A stretch of 64,000 bases of DNA from Alicyclobacillus sp. ALC3 (GTDB taxonomy: Bacteria > Bacillota > Bacilli > Alicyclobacillales > Alicyclobacillaceae): positions 558,001 through 622,000 of the forward strand of contig NZ_CP066784.1 of assembly GCF_028751195.1 (NCBI RefSeq). The letters run 5' to 3'. Below, one piece after another: positions 8,583-17,435 of the stretch. The notes below the pieces were generated by a model that made no database searches, was not told the origin of the DNA, and saw only the letters and a list, made by a program, of their open reading frames with translations. Both the position numbers and the translations under genes were made by a program. How positions within the stretch are numbered: position 1 is the stretch's first letter; every line of letters starts with the position of its first letter.

Positions 8583-10022
8583 TTAGAACGCAATGGCGCA
8601 GGTCTTCGTCTGAGTGTAAAAATCAAGTGCAGCTTGCCCCTGTTCACGCGTGTGCGAGCTCGACAGTTTCATGCCGCCAAACGGCGACTGATACTCGACA
8701 CCAGCTGTCTCCTGGTTGACGCGAACCATGCCAGCTTCTGCTTCGTCCAGGAAGCGAAACGCGGAGGACAGGTTCTGCGTGAACACAGAGGCGGTGAGCC
8801 CGTAGATCGACTTGTTGCACATCGAAATCGCTTCATCGATGTCGTTCACCGTCAAGAGCGTTGCGACGGGGCCGAAGATCTCCTCCATCACCAATGGATC
8901 ATCCGACGAGACCCCTGACACCAGCATCGGCATCACGTAGTGGCCTTGAGCGGGGTCGACCTGGGGCTTCCCTTCCGCCAGGACAATTGCATGTGATCGC
9001 GCTCGCTGAACGTACTTGTCTACAGTCTCATACTGCGCCTTCGAGGCCACAGGTCCTAGGTAACTCTGCGGGTTGATGGCGGATCCGATGTAAAGGTCTG
9101 TGATCGCTTTTTGCAGCGCCTCAGTGAGTTGTTCAGAAATCTCGCGTTCTACGATGATACGGCTGGTGGCAGTGCACTTCTGCCCTGCAGACCGGAAGGC
9201 TCCGCTGACAATCGCGGACACCGCGCGTTCCATGTTCGCATCGCGCAGCACCACGGCAGCGTTCTTTCCGCCCATCTCAGTCTGGTACTTGACGTTGCGG
9301 CGCGCGCACTGTGCAGCAATACCTTGTCCGGTCGCGGTCGATCCCGTAAACGACAGCGCGTCAATGTCCATCTCCGACACCAGCGCGTTCCCGATGACGC
9401 TACCTTTGCCAACGACAAGGTTCAACACACCGGCAGGCAACTGCGCGTCAGCAAACGCCTGTGCAACCCGCGATGCCGTCAGAGACGCAATCTCAGCTGG
9501 CTTCCAGACAATCGTGTTACCAGAGATGAGAGCGGGAGCCATTTTCCAAATCGGGATCGCGACCGGGAAGTTCCACGGCGTGATGACCGCGACGACGCCG
9601 AGCGACACCTTTTTCGTATACTGGAGTACCCCGGACTCGTTGGACGGAATGACGCTCCCATTCGCGCGAACGCCCTCGCCAGCATAGTAGCGCAAGATGT
9701 TGACCCCGCGCATGACCTCGCCGCGCATCTCGGTGATTGGTTTGCCCATTTCCAGGCTTGCCAGCATCGCGATCTCATCTAGTTGCTGTTCCATAATCGC
9801 GGCTGTTTGGAAAAGATACTGCCCACGAGCCGCCCCCGTGAGTGACGCCCAAGCCTTCTTTGCCTGGTGGGCTGCTTCAACGGCCTGGCGCGCGACATCG
9901 ACGCCGGCGTAGTGCATCACCCCGATCTCCTGTGTTACGTCAGACGGGCTCATCACCGCCACTTCTTTCCCAATTGGTACGATCCACTCTCCGCCGACCC
10001 AACACCTGCTCTGTTCCGTCAT
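8583..10022 (-). CDS. Aldehyde dehydrogenase, probable 2,5-dioxovalerate (alpha-ketoglutarate semialdehyde) dehydrogenase
   Basis: 479 aa NAD(P)-dependent aldehyde dehydrogenase. It has TPWNFPVAIPIWKMAPAL (cofactor/substrate channel), FTGSTATGQGIA, general base Glu249 in TEMGGKN, nucleophile Cys283 in GQKCTATSR and EEIFGPV near the C-terminus. In this context it would oxidise alpha-ketoglutarate semialdehyde to alpha-ketoglutarate, the last step of trans-4-hydroxyproline catabolism. It starts 36 bases after the GntR gene and shares its strand, so it probably belongs to the oxidase-gntR-aldh transcript. Confidence 0.85.
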   Translation of the reverse strand: MTEQSRCWVGGEWIVPIGKEVAVMSPSDVTQEIGVMHYAGVDVARQAVEAAHQAKKAWASLTGAARGQYLFQTAAIMEQQLDEIAMLASLEMGKPITEMRGEVMRGVNILRYYAGEGVRANGSVIPSNESGVLQYTKKVSLGVVAVITPWNFPVAIPIWKMAPALISGNTIVWKPAEIASLTASRVAQAFADAQLPAGVLNLVVGKGSVIGNALVSEMDIDALSFTGSTATGQGIAAQCARRNVKYQTEMGGKNAAVVLRDANMERAVSAIVSGAFRSAGQKCTATSRIIVEREISEQLTEALQKAITDLYIGSAINPQSYLGPVASKAQYETVDKYVQRARSHAIVLAEGKPQVDPAQGHYVMPMLVSGVSSDDPLVMEEIFGPVATLLTVNDIDEAISMCNKSIYGLTASVFTQNLSSAFRFLDEAEAGMVRVNQETAGVEYQSPFGGMKLSSSHTREQGQAALDFYTQTKTCAIAF

Positions 10023-10057
10023 CGTTCTCCTCCTTTGTAGTCAAGCAACACCGCGGT

Positions 10058-10813
10058 TTATTGCGAAGACCCGGCGCGCTCGACCGCCTCAGCATTTTCA
10101 CTGACATGCTTGCGCATCAGGCGCATCGCCATGCGATCCCGGTGCTCCACGATAGCGGTCGCGATTTCCGCCAGCTCCTTGACTTGCTGCTCACGCCATC
10201 CGAGGTCCTCCACGACTTCGATAACCAGCGCGTTTTTGCGCAGCACCTCGTGAATGCTGAGCATCACGGCGACGCGGATCTGATTCCGCGACGCGTTAGC
10301 CACTTCTTCGTGGAAGGACAAGTCTAGATCGACAAAGTCCTCCCACGGCAGTTGCTTGTTCTGGGCTGCCTGCTTCAGTTGTTCCAGCAGTTCGAGCAGT
10401 GTCCGTTTGTTGTCCTCCGTCGCTCGACGCGCTGCCCATAGTGCAGTTTCGCTCTCAAAACTTCGCCGAAACTCAGCGAGTTCATCTGCGGTGGCGCCGC
10501 GAAACCGGATGAGTGCCGCGAGCGATTCGCCGACCTGCGTAGCACCCGGTTCCGCTATGAATGTGCCGCCGCTCGTGCCTCGCCGCACCTCGACGAGGCC
10601 CGCTGACTCGAGGCTGCGGATGGCCTCGCGCAAAGTTGGTCGACTCACGCCGAAAACCGCGCCTAACTCCCGTTCGTTCGGAAGGCGGTCCCCCACCTTC
10701 AGTGTCCCGGACAGTATGGCCTCCTGAATCTGCGACGCAATGTCCTCAAATCCGCGGACCGGCCGCGCTGTGTTAAATATGTTTTGGTACTGCTTTCCTC
10801 TCTCCTCATCCAA
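10058..10813 (-). CDS. GntR-family regulator, FadR/FCD subfamily (hydroxyproline cluster)
   Basis: About 251 aa with an N-terminal winged helix (DIASQIQEAILSGTLKVGDRLPNERELGAVFGVSRPTLREAIRSLESAGLVEVRRG) described here by its ends only: DIASQIQEAI to LVEVRRG, residues 24-79. The C-terminal half is an all-helical FCD ligand domain (SFHEEVANASRNQ). The start is a TTG at 10813 with a modest GAGG upstream. It is likely the repressor for the three TGGT-N3-ACCA palindromes at 6329, 8487 and 12184, with a pathway intermediate as inducer (inference). It sits between the FAD oxidase and aldehyde dehydrogenase genes with short gaps. Confidence 0.88.
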   Translation of the reverse strand: MDEERGKQYQNIFNTARPVRGFEDIASQIQEAILSGTLKVGDRLPNERELGAVFGVSRPTLREAIRSLESAGLVEVRRGTSGGTFIAEPGATQVGESLAALIRFRGATADELAEFRRSFESETALWAARRATEDNKRTLLELLEQLKQAAQNKQLPWEDFVDLDLSFHEEVANASRNQIRVAVMLSIHEVLRKNALVIEVVEDLGWREQQVKELAEIATAIVEHRDRMAMRLMRKHVSENAEAVERAGSSQ

Positions 10814-10837
10814 TGACTACGCCTCACAGTCTACTGT

Positions 10838-12022
10838 CTACTGGTGAACTGGCACATCGCTAAACCGCGAAAACGCGAGCGGCTCTGTCGGGATGCACGT
10901 CGGGTCACCTGCCAACATCTCGCTGATTACCTGGCCCGTCACCGCCGCGAGACTGATGCCGTCTCCCTCGTGCCCGGCTGCGATGAAGTATCCGGGAATC
11001 TGCTCAACTGGACTCACGATTGGCAAGTGGTCCGGCGTCCACGGCCGAAGTCCCGCATACGCGCGGAGCAGCGGTACTTCGCGAATCGCAGGGAAGAACC
11101 GAATCGCTCGTTTGGCAACGAGGCGCATCACATTCGGGTCGACGCGCGTGTCGAACCCCACGAACTCGCGGCTGCTGCCCATCAGGAAGTTTTGCGACGC
11201 GGTCGGCTCAAAGACGAGCGCCACGCCGTACTTCTCCATTTCAGGATCGACGCGCCGGCTGCCGCCAAACTTGCTCATCAGGTACCCAAACTCCATGACT
11301 TTCCTCTTCCCGATAGAGAATGTTCGGGAGGACACCAGCAAGTGCCCTTTGCGCGGACGGATCGGAATGTCAAGCCCGACCATTTCTCCCAGCCTTGGCG
11401 CCCATACGCCGCCGGCGTTGATCACGCACGGCGTCCGAATTGCGCCCTCTGTCGTTTCGACTCCCGAAACGCGGCCTCGTTCGTCGCGCAATATCCCCGT
11501 GACCTCTGTATGGGTTTGTAGCCGTGCACCAAGCCTACGAGCGGTCCGAGCGAGTGAGTACGTCATGAGGACTGGGTTCACCGTGGAGTCTGTCGCACAC
11601 TCGAGCCCCCCAGGCAAATCCTTCGCTAGGTACGGCCACTCATCCCGCAGGTCCTGCTGGCTCAACATCCGAAACGGCAACCCTGCAGCCACCTGCCGCT
11701 CGACCCACTGCTCGGCTGCTGCCATCTCGTCGTCGTTTTCACAGACAAGGATACTCCCCGGCGCGCGGTACTCAAAATCTTCGTCAAGCGTTTGCGCAAG
11801 TTCCTCCACGAGTTTCTGGGACACTAGGGACATTTGGCTATCGAACCCAGGTTCCTTGTCAATCGCAAGGATGTTTCCATCACAGCGCGACGAAGTCCCG
11901 CCAGCAATTTCACCCTTCTCGACTACAGTCACTTGCATACCGCGACTCGCGACATAGTAGGCTATTGCGGCACCGATAATGCCACCGCCGACAACAACCA
12001 CATCCGAACTGCTGACAGCCAT
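10838..12022 (-). CDS. FAD-dependent oxidoreductase (DAO family), probable D-hydroxyproline dehydrogenase catalytic subunit
   Basis: About 394 aa with an N-terminal FAD-binding motif (VVVVGGGIIGAAIAYYVAS) and a C-terminal GLRPWTPDHLPIVSPV/AAGHEGDGISLA segment typical of the D-amino-acid oxidase/HcnC family. The ATG at 12022 is preferred because the FAD motif follows at once; the open frame extends 18 codons further upstream. HcnC-like subunits combine with ferredoxin-like and NAD/FAD subunits in D-hydroxyproline dehydrogenases and hydrogen cyanide synthases. The divergently encoded genes at 12243-14150 provide those partners. It precedes the gntR and aldehyde dehydrogenase genes. Confidence 0.83.
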   Translation of the reverse strand: MAVSSSDVVVVGGGIIGAAIAYYVASRGMQVTVVEKGEIAGGTSSRCDGNILAIDKEPGFDSQMSLVSQKLVEELAQTLDEDFEYRAPGSILVCENDDEMAAAEQWVERQVAAGLPFRMLSQQDLRDEWPYLAKDLPGGLECATDSTVNPVLMTYSLARTARRLGARLQTHTEVTGILRDERGRVSGVETTEGAIRTPCVINAGGVWAPRLGEMVGLDIPIRPRKGHLLVSSRTFSIGKRKVMEFGYLMSKFGGSRRVDPEMEKYGVALVFEPTASQNFLMGSSREFVGFDTRVDPNVMRLVAKRAIRFFPAIREVPLLRAYAGLRPWTPDHLPIVSPVEQIPGYFIAAGHEGDGISLAAVTGQVISEMLAGDPTCIPTEPLAFSRFSDVPVHQ

Positions 12023-12183
12023 TGATTCACCACCTTCCGCCCCACCGTAGAAATGACGAAACCGGCATTGCACCAAAATATCGATTATTGTAGTATAAAA
12101 TCAATTTTCACAACTAGGCGTACGTTGATGCGCAATTGTCACCTGCCGATGTCATTATACAGCGGACTCTTGTTTTTTGAAAG

Positions 12184-12198
12184 AATGGTCAAACGATT
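12184..12198. promoter_or_regulatory. GntR/FadR-type operator in divergent intergenic region
   Basis: AATGGT-CAA-ACGATT, an imperfect palindrome differing by one base from the operators at 6329 and 8487. It lies 45 bases upstream of the BFD-like gene start and about 160 bases from the oxidase start, so it most likely controls the rightward operon. The 12023-12242 gap otherwise contains AT-rich promoter-like sequence but no unambiguous -35/-10 pair. Confidence 0.65.
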
Positions 12199-12242
12199 TA
12201 ATTCATTCTATTTATCAGCTAGAGTAGACTGGAGGGATCCCC

Positions 12243-12515
12243 TTGGATAGACAAGACTTGATTGTCTGTCGCTGCGAGGAAGTTCAACTCAAGCAGTTGG
12301 AAGAGGCCTACCTCGCGGGCGCTCACACCGCTCGCGAAATCAAGATGAATACCAGAGCGTCGATGGGTGCTTGCCAAGGGCGCATTTGTCGCCACCTGAT
12401 AGATTCGTTCGTTCACCAGCAAAACTCCAAAGCGCCGTATGAAGCAGCAGATCACCTGTCGTTTCGCCCGCCTGTGCGCATCATGACATTTGCGGACCTG
12501 GCTGAGGAGGGTTGA
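12243..12515 (+). CDS. BFD-like [2Fe-2S]-binding protein, dehydrogenase subunit
   Basis: 90 aa. Cys9 and Cys11 (VCRCEE) plus Cys44 and Cys49 (GACQGRIC) give the four-cysteine pattern of BFD-like [2Fe-2S] domains. The string NTRASMGACQGRIC resembles the BFD domain usually fused to the C-terminus of HcnB-type subunits, and here it stands alone. TTG start at 12243, six bases after GGAGGG. First gene of a rightward operon with the ferredoxin-like and FAD/NAD subunit genes. Probable role: electron transfer within the D-hydroxyproline dehydrogenase complex. Confidence 0.82.
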   Translation: MDRQDLIVCRCEEVQLKQLEEAYLAGAHTAREIKMNTRASMGACQGRICRHLIDSFVHQQNSKAPYEAADHLSFRPPVRIMTFADLAEEG

Positions 12516-12522
12516 CACAGCG

Positions 12523-12912
12523 ATGTTGCGGATCATAAACCACCCTATTCTCGGCCCGAAATCTACTGCATCGACCAACGCCTCACCCTCTCATTCAGCG
12601 AACGCCTCCACCGCGACCGGTTATGACGTCGCGACTGTGACCTTTACATTTGACAACCAGCTGCTGAAGGGTCTGAAAGGTGAACCAATTGCCGCAGCAC
12701 TGCTCGCCAACCACATCCGCACCTTGCGCAGGCACGAGGAAACCGGAGCACCGCGAGGGCTGTACTGTGCCATCGGTCACTGCATGGAGTGTCGAGTGAG
12801 CGTGGACGGCACTGGGACCGTCCGGTCCTGCCTAACCCCCCTCGAGGAAAACATGGTCATCCATTCGGGACAGCAACTCCCCAACGCTATCACGGGGAGG
12901 GATGTCGAATGA
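12523..12912 (+). CDS. [2Fe-2S] ferredoxin-like subunit (HcnA type)
   Basis: About 129 aa. A C-terminal plant-type ferredoxin domain with cysteines in YCAIGHCMEC and a fourth in TVRSCL matches HcnA/sarcosine oxidase-type [2Fe-2S] subunits. The N-terminal 35 residues are low in conservation and rich in Ser/Thr/Ala. The start is the ATG at 12523, 12 bases after GAGGAGG, which is a longer spacing than usual. Its stop overlaps the next start (ATGA). Electron-transfer subunit of the predicted dehydrogenase. Confidence 0.83.
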   Translation: MLRIINHPILGPKSTASTNASPSHSANASTATGYDVATVTFTFDNQLLKGLKGEPIAAALLANHIRTLRRHEETGAPRGLYCAIGHCMECRVSVDGTGTVRSCLTPLEENMVIHSGQQLPNAITGRDVE

Positions 12913-14150
12913 CCACCCACGAAGACTACGACCTCGTCATTGTCGGCGCGGGACCTGCCGGGTTGTCGGCGGCCGCTTCTGCAGTTGAGGCGGGCCTATC
13001 GGTCGCGATCGTCGACGAATTCCCCGTGCCAGGCGGGCGCATGACAGGGCAGTTTCACGAGGAACGGGACGGCAGTTGGTGGGTTGGCAAGCGTGTTGCC
13101 CACAACTTGATTGAACGCAACAAGCAACTCGGCGTGCGCATCCAGTGCGGGAAATCTGTGCAAGGCGTCGAGCGAACCAACGACAACTGGCGCGTGCAGT
13201 GCTCGGAAACTACCTACCACAGCCGCTTTCTGCTCCTCGCGACGGGCGCGTCGGAAGTGCCTTCCCCCCTGCCTGGCTGGACCTTGCCTGGCGTCATGAC
13301 AATTGGCGCCGCCCAGGTCCTGACCAACGTCCACTATGTAAAACCGGGCGAGCGCGGGCTCATCATCGGCGTCAATGTGCTAGCGATGGCGATCGCGCAT
13401 GAACTGGCAGTCAGCGGCGTAACTCTCGCTGGAATTGTTCTGCCCCCGAAAACGACATTTGCCAAAGAGAACGCCAGTCCAGCCGCTGTCCTGCAGTCTC
13501 TCATGCAGTTTGCCCACATGGCCCCATCTTCTTGGATGCGCTCTGGCAGCAAAGTGCTATCCGCCATGCCGAACCTCTCTACTTTCGCACTCAAATTTAT
13601 CCGAAAGTCCGGTATCGACCTGTGGGGCATGCCCCTGAAACTACGCACGACCGCACTTCGCATACAAGGGACTGATCACGTTGAGTCCGTGCTGCTGGCT
13701 GACGTCACCGCAGACGGCACCATCGTCCGCGGTTCCGAGCGAGAAGAGCGAGTCGACTTCGTCGCGATTGCAGGAGACCTGGCACCATTGGTTGAACTCG
13801 CCGGTGTCGCCGGTGTCCCATTCACCTTCGTCCCCACACTGGGCGGATACATCCCGGTTCACGATGAGCGTCTGCGCACGCCGCTCGACGGGTTATACGT
13901 AGCTGGGAACATCACCGGCGTCGAGAGCGCCCTCGTCGCGATGGCGCAAGGAGCGCTCGCTGGCACCGCGATCGCTGACGCAGCCTCTTCCCTCGGCGTT
14001 TCTGGGGAGGCTAAGGTGCAACAAGCCATGCAACACGTCAAGGATGTACGAGCATCGGCCGTGATCCAGTTCCAACCAGGCATTGCGGAGACTCGTCAGA
14101 ACTTGTACGACAAGACATCTGCGGTCGTTCAGTCTGAAACCGAGGGTTAA
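12909..14150 (+). CDS. Pyridine nucleotide-disulfide oxidoreductase family subunit (HcnB type) of D-hydroxyproline dehydrogenase
   Basis: 413 aa. An FAD motif lies at the N-terminus (LVIVGAGPAGLSAAASAVEA), a second dinucleotide fold in GERGLIIGVNVLAMAIAHEL and a C-terminal FAD contact in PLDGLYVAGNITGVESALVA. The ATG overlaps the ferredoxin gene stop. The BFD [2Fe-2S] domain that commonly ends HcnB-like proteins is absent; it is encoded separately at 12243-12515. Together with the DAO-type subunit it should oxidise cis-4-hydroxy-D-proline to pyrroline-4-hydroxy-2-carboxylate, passing electrons to the respiratory chain (known for homologous complexes; inferred here). Confidence 0.85.
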   Translation: MTTHEDYDLVIVGAGPAGLSAAASAVEAGLSVAIVDEFPVPGGRMTGQFHEERDGSWWVGKRVAHNLIERNKQLGVRIQCGKSVQGVERTNDNWRVQCSETTYHSRFLLLATGASEVPSPLPGWTLPGVMTIGAAQVLTNVHYVKPGERGLIIGVNVLAMAIAHELAVSGVTLAGIVLPPKTTFAKENASPAAVLQSLMQFAHMAPSSWMRSGSKVLSAMPNLSTFALKFIRKSGIDLWGMPLKLRTTALRIQGTDHVESVLLADVTADGTIVRGSEREERVDFVAIAGDLAPLVELAGVAGVPFTFVPTLGGYIPVHDERLRTPLDGLYVAGNITGVESALVAMAQGALAGTAIADAASSLGVSGEAKVQQAMQHVKDVRASAVIQFQPGIAETRQNLYDKTSAVVQSETEG

Positions 14151-14419
14151 ACGAAACGGTCTCCCGATTCCATCAGAGAACGACTCACAAAGTTCACCAG
14201 CTCAGGTATCACGAATTGCCAAGGGTCCGCTGCCGTCAAGCTGCTACCTGTCGACTGTGTCGGACCCGCTCTCACATGAGGAACGTCCGCCTTGGTTGTC
14301 GGATAGGAACAGAACAGGCGGCCCACGCATTACCTATACACAATTGTCGCGTGATTTTAACGAAAATTCAATGTTTATGGTATAGTGTTAACTCACAGAC
14401 AGATTGTGGAGGGATTGAC

Positions 14420-14584
14420 ATGGAGGAAATGTTTGTGGTTTGGTTTTCTGACGGGAATGGTTGGTTTGCGAGCGAATCAATGACTAAGAAAGACGCTGAC
14501 GTATATGCGGAACAGTTGAAGCAGGAAGGTTTGCAGGTTCGAGTCCATCCGCGTCCCCATCCGAATCAGCATAAATCAGCGTAA
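14420..14584 (+). CDS. Small protein of unknown function
   Basis: 54 aa, beginning MEEMFVVWFSDGNGWFASES and ending in a histidine/proline-rich tail (HPRPHPNQHKSA). I do not recognise a family. It is probably real: GGAGGG lies six bases before the ATG, a TATAGT -10-like box is at 14381-14386, and a hairpin follows at 14636-14660. Aromatic and acidic content suggests a small globular cytosolic protein. No neighbour gives a hint of function. Confidence 0.6.
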   Translation: MEEMFVVWFSDGNGWFASESMTKKDADVYAEQLKQEGLQVRVHPRPHPNQHKSA

Positions 14585-14974
14585 TCGTATTACGAGGCCC
14601 CAATGCAAAAGTCATCCTCAAAGTCAGCTACAGACGAGCCGTAGGTTCTTTCTACGGCTCTCTCCGCCCCGTTTTCATTCGACTGCGATAAATTTGCATG
14701 AATTCAGCTCACTGACCTTGTAGCCAATGTCGGCTCCGTCTGCCGTGAGCATCCACGACTGATACACCAGGATGAACAGCAAAGAAACTGTATCTCATAC
14801 TCGCCCCTTTACTCTCAGGAGTATACGCAGTAGTGAGCCTCGATGATGCATGCCGGGTAACATACATCTCGTGGACGGAAGCGTTCTAATTCACCATACT
14901 GAACCCATAGATTCTATATAACGAACAGACGAGTCTGCACTCTTATTTCTTCGGAAAGGAGGTTGTCTCGGGAG
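14585..14974. other. Intergenic region, 390 bases
   Basis: It holds the hairpin at 14636-14660 and a short perfect inverted repeat CAGAC-GA-GTCTG at 14926-14937 next to a TATATA box (14915-14920), in front of the glycosyltransferase relic. No convincing open reading frame or RNA gene seen. Confidence 0.6.
14636..14660 (+). terminator. Hairpin, probable terminator of small gene
   Basis: Nine-base perfect stem GAGCCGTAG / CTACGGCTC with a seven-base loop, about 50 bases after the small gene. The tract after the stem is pyrimidine-rich (TCTCCGCCCCGTTTTC) but not a clean T-run, so termination strength is uncertain. Confidence 0.55.
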
Positions 14975-16925
14975 ATGTCACATACAAAACCCAGGACTCA
15001 TCGCAGTTGGAAACGGCAATGGGGTACCGAACGACGCACAAGGCCGTTGTCGATACTGCATGCCAAGCCGTCGACTCAAAAAATCGTGTTCAGTCGCTTG
15101 GCAATTGTTCTGACGGTCGCCCTTTGGGGCGCCTATGTCCTAACGACCATCATACGTAGATACTTTGATGGTCCAAGTAGCTATCAGTTCACACTGGAGG
15201 CCATCGGATACCTGCTGATTTTCACGTTGCTTACATTTTCTGCGCTTATGTATCTCTTGGCACGCCAGGGCGCCTACCAGCGCTTTCGTACACATGTGCG
15301 CGTTCCGCGGGCCGAAATTGACCGGTTCTTCGAAAAGAACCAACCAAGTATCACCGTGTTGGTTCCGTCCTATAGTGAAGAGCCAGATGTTGTGCGAAAG
15401 ACATTGCTATCGGCTGCGCTACAGGAATACCCAGAGATGCGAGTTGTCCTTCTTTTAGATGACCCCCCCTATCCATCAGATCCGGTTGTCGCATCTCGCC
15501 TCCACGCCACTCGCCAGTTGGCTGAAGACATCTCCGACTTATTCGCTGAGCCCCGTGAACTTTTCAACAGCGCGTTTTGGCAATTCAACTTCACTCAACC
15601 CTCAGTGTCGCAGGTTAGTCTGGAAGTGACAAAGGAGTTGGCGAGAAACTACGCTTGGGGAGCCACCTGGCTGGAACGTCTCGCCAAGAGAGAAGAGATT
15701 GTTGACCACGTCGGGGAGTTCTTTGCCCGTCAAGTAGTATGCGGTTTAGCAAAGGAACTGCGTATCGTGCATGACGCCTTAATGGCCTCCTACCACGAAG
15801 GCGCGCGACTTGGCTTTGCAAGGGTCAGCCAACTGTATCAACGTTTGACCTGGATATTCAGTACTGAACTTTCTGTCTTCGAACGAAAAAAGTACGCCTC
15901 TCTGTCTCATGAAGCAAACAAAGCCATGAACCTCAACTCCTATATCGGTCTGATGGGACATACCTATCACCAAGTAGAGACGCCAGATGGTCCAATCCTT
16001 GTGGCAACCACTGAAAAGCCCAGCCGGGATAGTCTATCCTTTCCAGATAGCGATTTCATTCTTACGCTGGATGCAGACTCCATACTTCTCCCGGAGTATT
16101 GCTTGCGTCTTGTCTACTTCCTGCAACAACCAGACAATGGTCACGTTGCGGTAGCTCAGACTCCGTACTCTGCGTTCCGCGGGGCTGCCACTCGTATTGA
16201 ACGGATTGCGGGCGCGACGACAGACATCCAACACATTTTGCACCAGGGTATGAGCTACTATAATGCGACCTTCTGGGTTGGGGCGAACGCAATCATCCGA
16301 AAAGCTGCATTGGATGACATCGGCGAAGCAGAGTGGGTCGGTGGCTTTGAAATCCGCAGGTATATCCAAGACCGTACGGTGATCGAAGACACAGAATCCA
16401 GCGTGGACCTGGCGATACACGGGTGGACGCTGATGAACTATCCCGAACGCCTCAGTTACAGCGCGACACCGCCTGACTTTGGCTCGCTCATTGTACAAAG
16501 AAGGCGATGGGCCAACGGCGGTCTGCTAATCCTACCCAAATTGTGGTCTTTGATGCGAAACCATCAACGGCAAGGCAAGTATCTATCACGGGCCGAGGTC
16601 CTACTGCGTATGAACTATATGGCCTCGATAACTTGGTCTAGTTTTGGCCTTATCTTTCTGTTAGCCTACCCTATTTACGGGCAACTCCTCAGTCCATTTG
16701 TTCTCCTTGCTGCGTTGCCATACTTTCTGGCGATGGCAAGTGACTTAAAATACAACGGGTACAAAGCGCAGTGACATATTCAGAATCTACGGCTTCAACT
16801 TAATCCTGCTGCCAGTGAACCTAGCAGGCGTTCTGAAATCAATACTGCAAGCGCTCAGCGGTAAAAAGATCCCGTTCGCGCGCACTCCAAAAGTCAAAGA
16901 GCGCTTTTTCTCAGTGCAGGACTGA
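14975..16925 (+). pseudogene. Family 2 glycosyltransferase (cellulose synthase-like), frameshifted
   Basis: The first frame (to 16774, about 599 aa) has two N-terminal membrane segments and a GT2 domain: TVLVPSYSEEPDVVRKTLL, LTLDADS (DxD), EDTESSVDLA (TED-like) and QRRRWANGG (QxxRW), then two more membrane segments ending YNGYKAQ-stop. Reading on in the other frame from about 16762 gives [20 protein letters not shown] and [15 protein letters not shown], the usual continuation of this family, until a stop at 16923. One extra base near 16760-16763 (an AAA run) explains the break. The ATG at 14975 is used, after AAGGAGG. Further C-terminal sequence is missing, so a sequencing error alone would not restore a full gene. 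Confidence 0.75.
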
Positions 16926-17398
16926 TTACGAAAGCTGACCCGATATCTGCCAGCCAACGGACACCAGACAACCCAGCAACGAGCCCCTATCAGATATGGT
17001 CGCCAACAGGCACCTATCTCGCAGGCGAAAAAGTGGTTTGGCACCACAATGTCTATCAGGCAAAGTGGTGGACGCAAGGTGACGTTCCCGACAACCCGGT
17101 TTTGCAGTCATGGCAAACACCGTGGAATCTCATCGGACCAGTTTTGCCGGGCGAAAAACCGATTCCGCAGCCTACCGTACCGAAGGGTACGTACCCTGTC
17201 TGGTCAGGCAAGGCAGTATATCAAGCAGGTGATCGAATCACATTCCAAGGGACCCCATATCAAGCAAAATGGTGGAATCAAGGGGACAGCCCCGCTGCGG
17301 CATCATCAGACCCGAATGGTTCTCCATGGGCGCCACTTACGCAGTCTCAAGTAAACTCCATAGTATCGCAATTGCACCAAAGGCACGGAAGCACATAG
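16901..17398 (+). pseudogene. Remnant of a secreted chitin/carbohydrate-binding protein (tandem ChtBD3-like modules)
   Basis: An open frame from about 16865 without any upstream start encodes [17 protein letters not shown] followed by two carbohydrate-binding repeats: YQIWSPTGTYLAGEKVVW with YQAKWWTQGDVP, and YPVWSGKAVYQAGDRITF with YQAKWWNQGDSP. The W...Y..G..V...Y.AKWW..GD pattern is that of type 5/12 chitin-binding modules. Such modules normally sit at the C-terminus of secreted hydrolases; no catalytic domain or signal peptide is present. It abuts the end of the broken glycosyltransferase in another frame, as if joined by a deletion. The only internal start is a GTG at 17033 without a clear ribosome site. 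Confidence 0.7.
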
Positions 17399-17435
17399 CA
17401 AGGGCCACGGGAGCCGGTGCACTGGCATTTACGTA

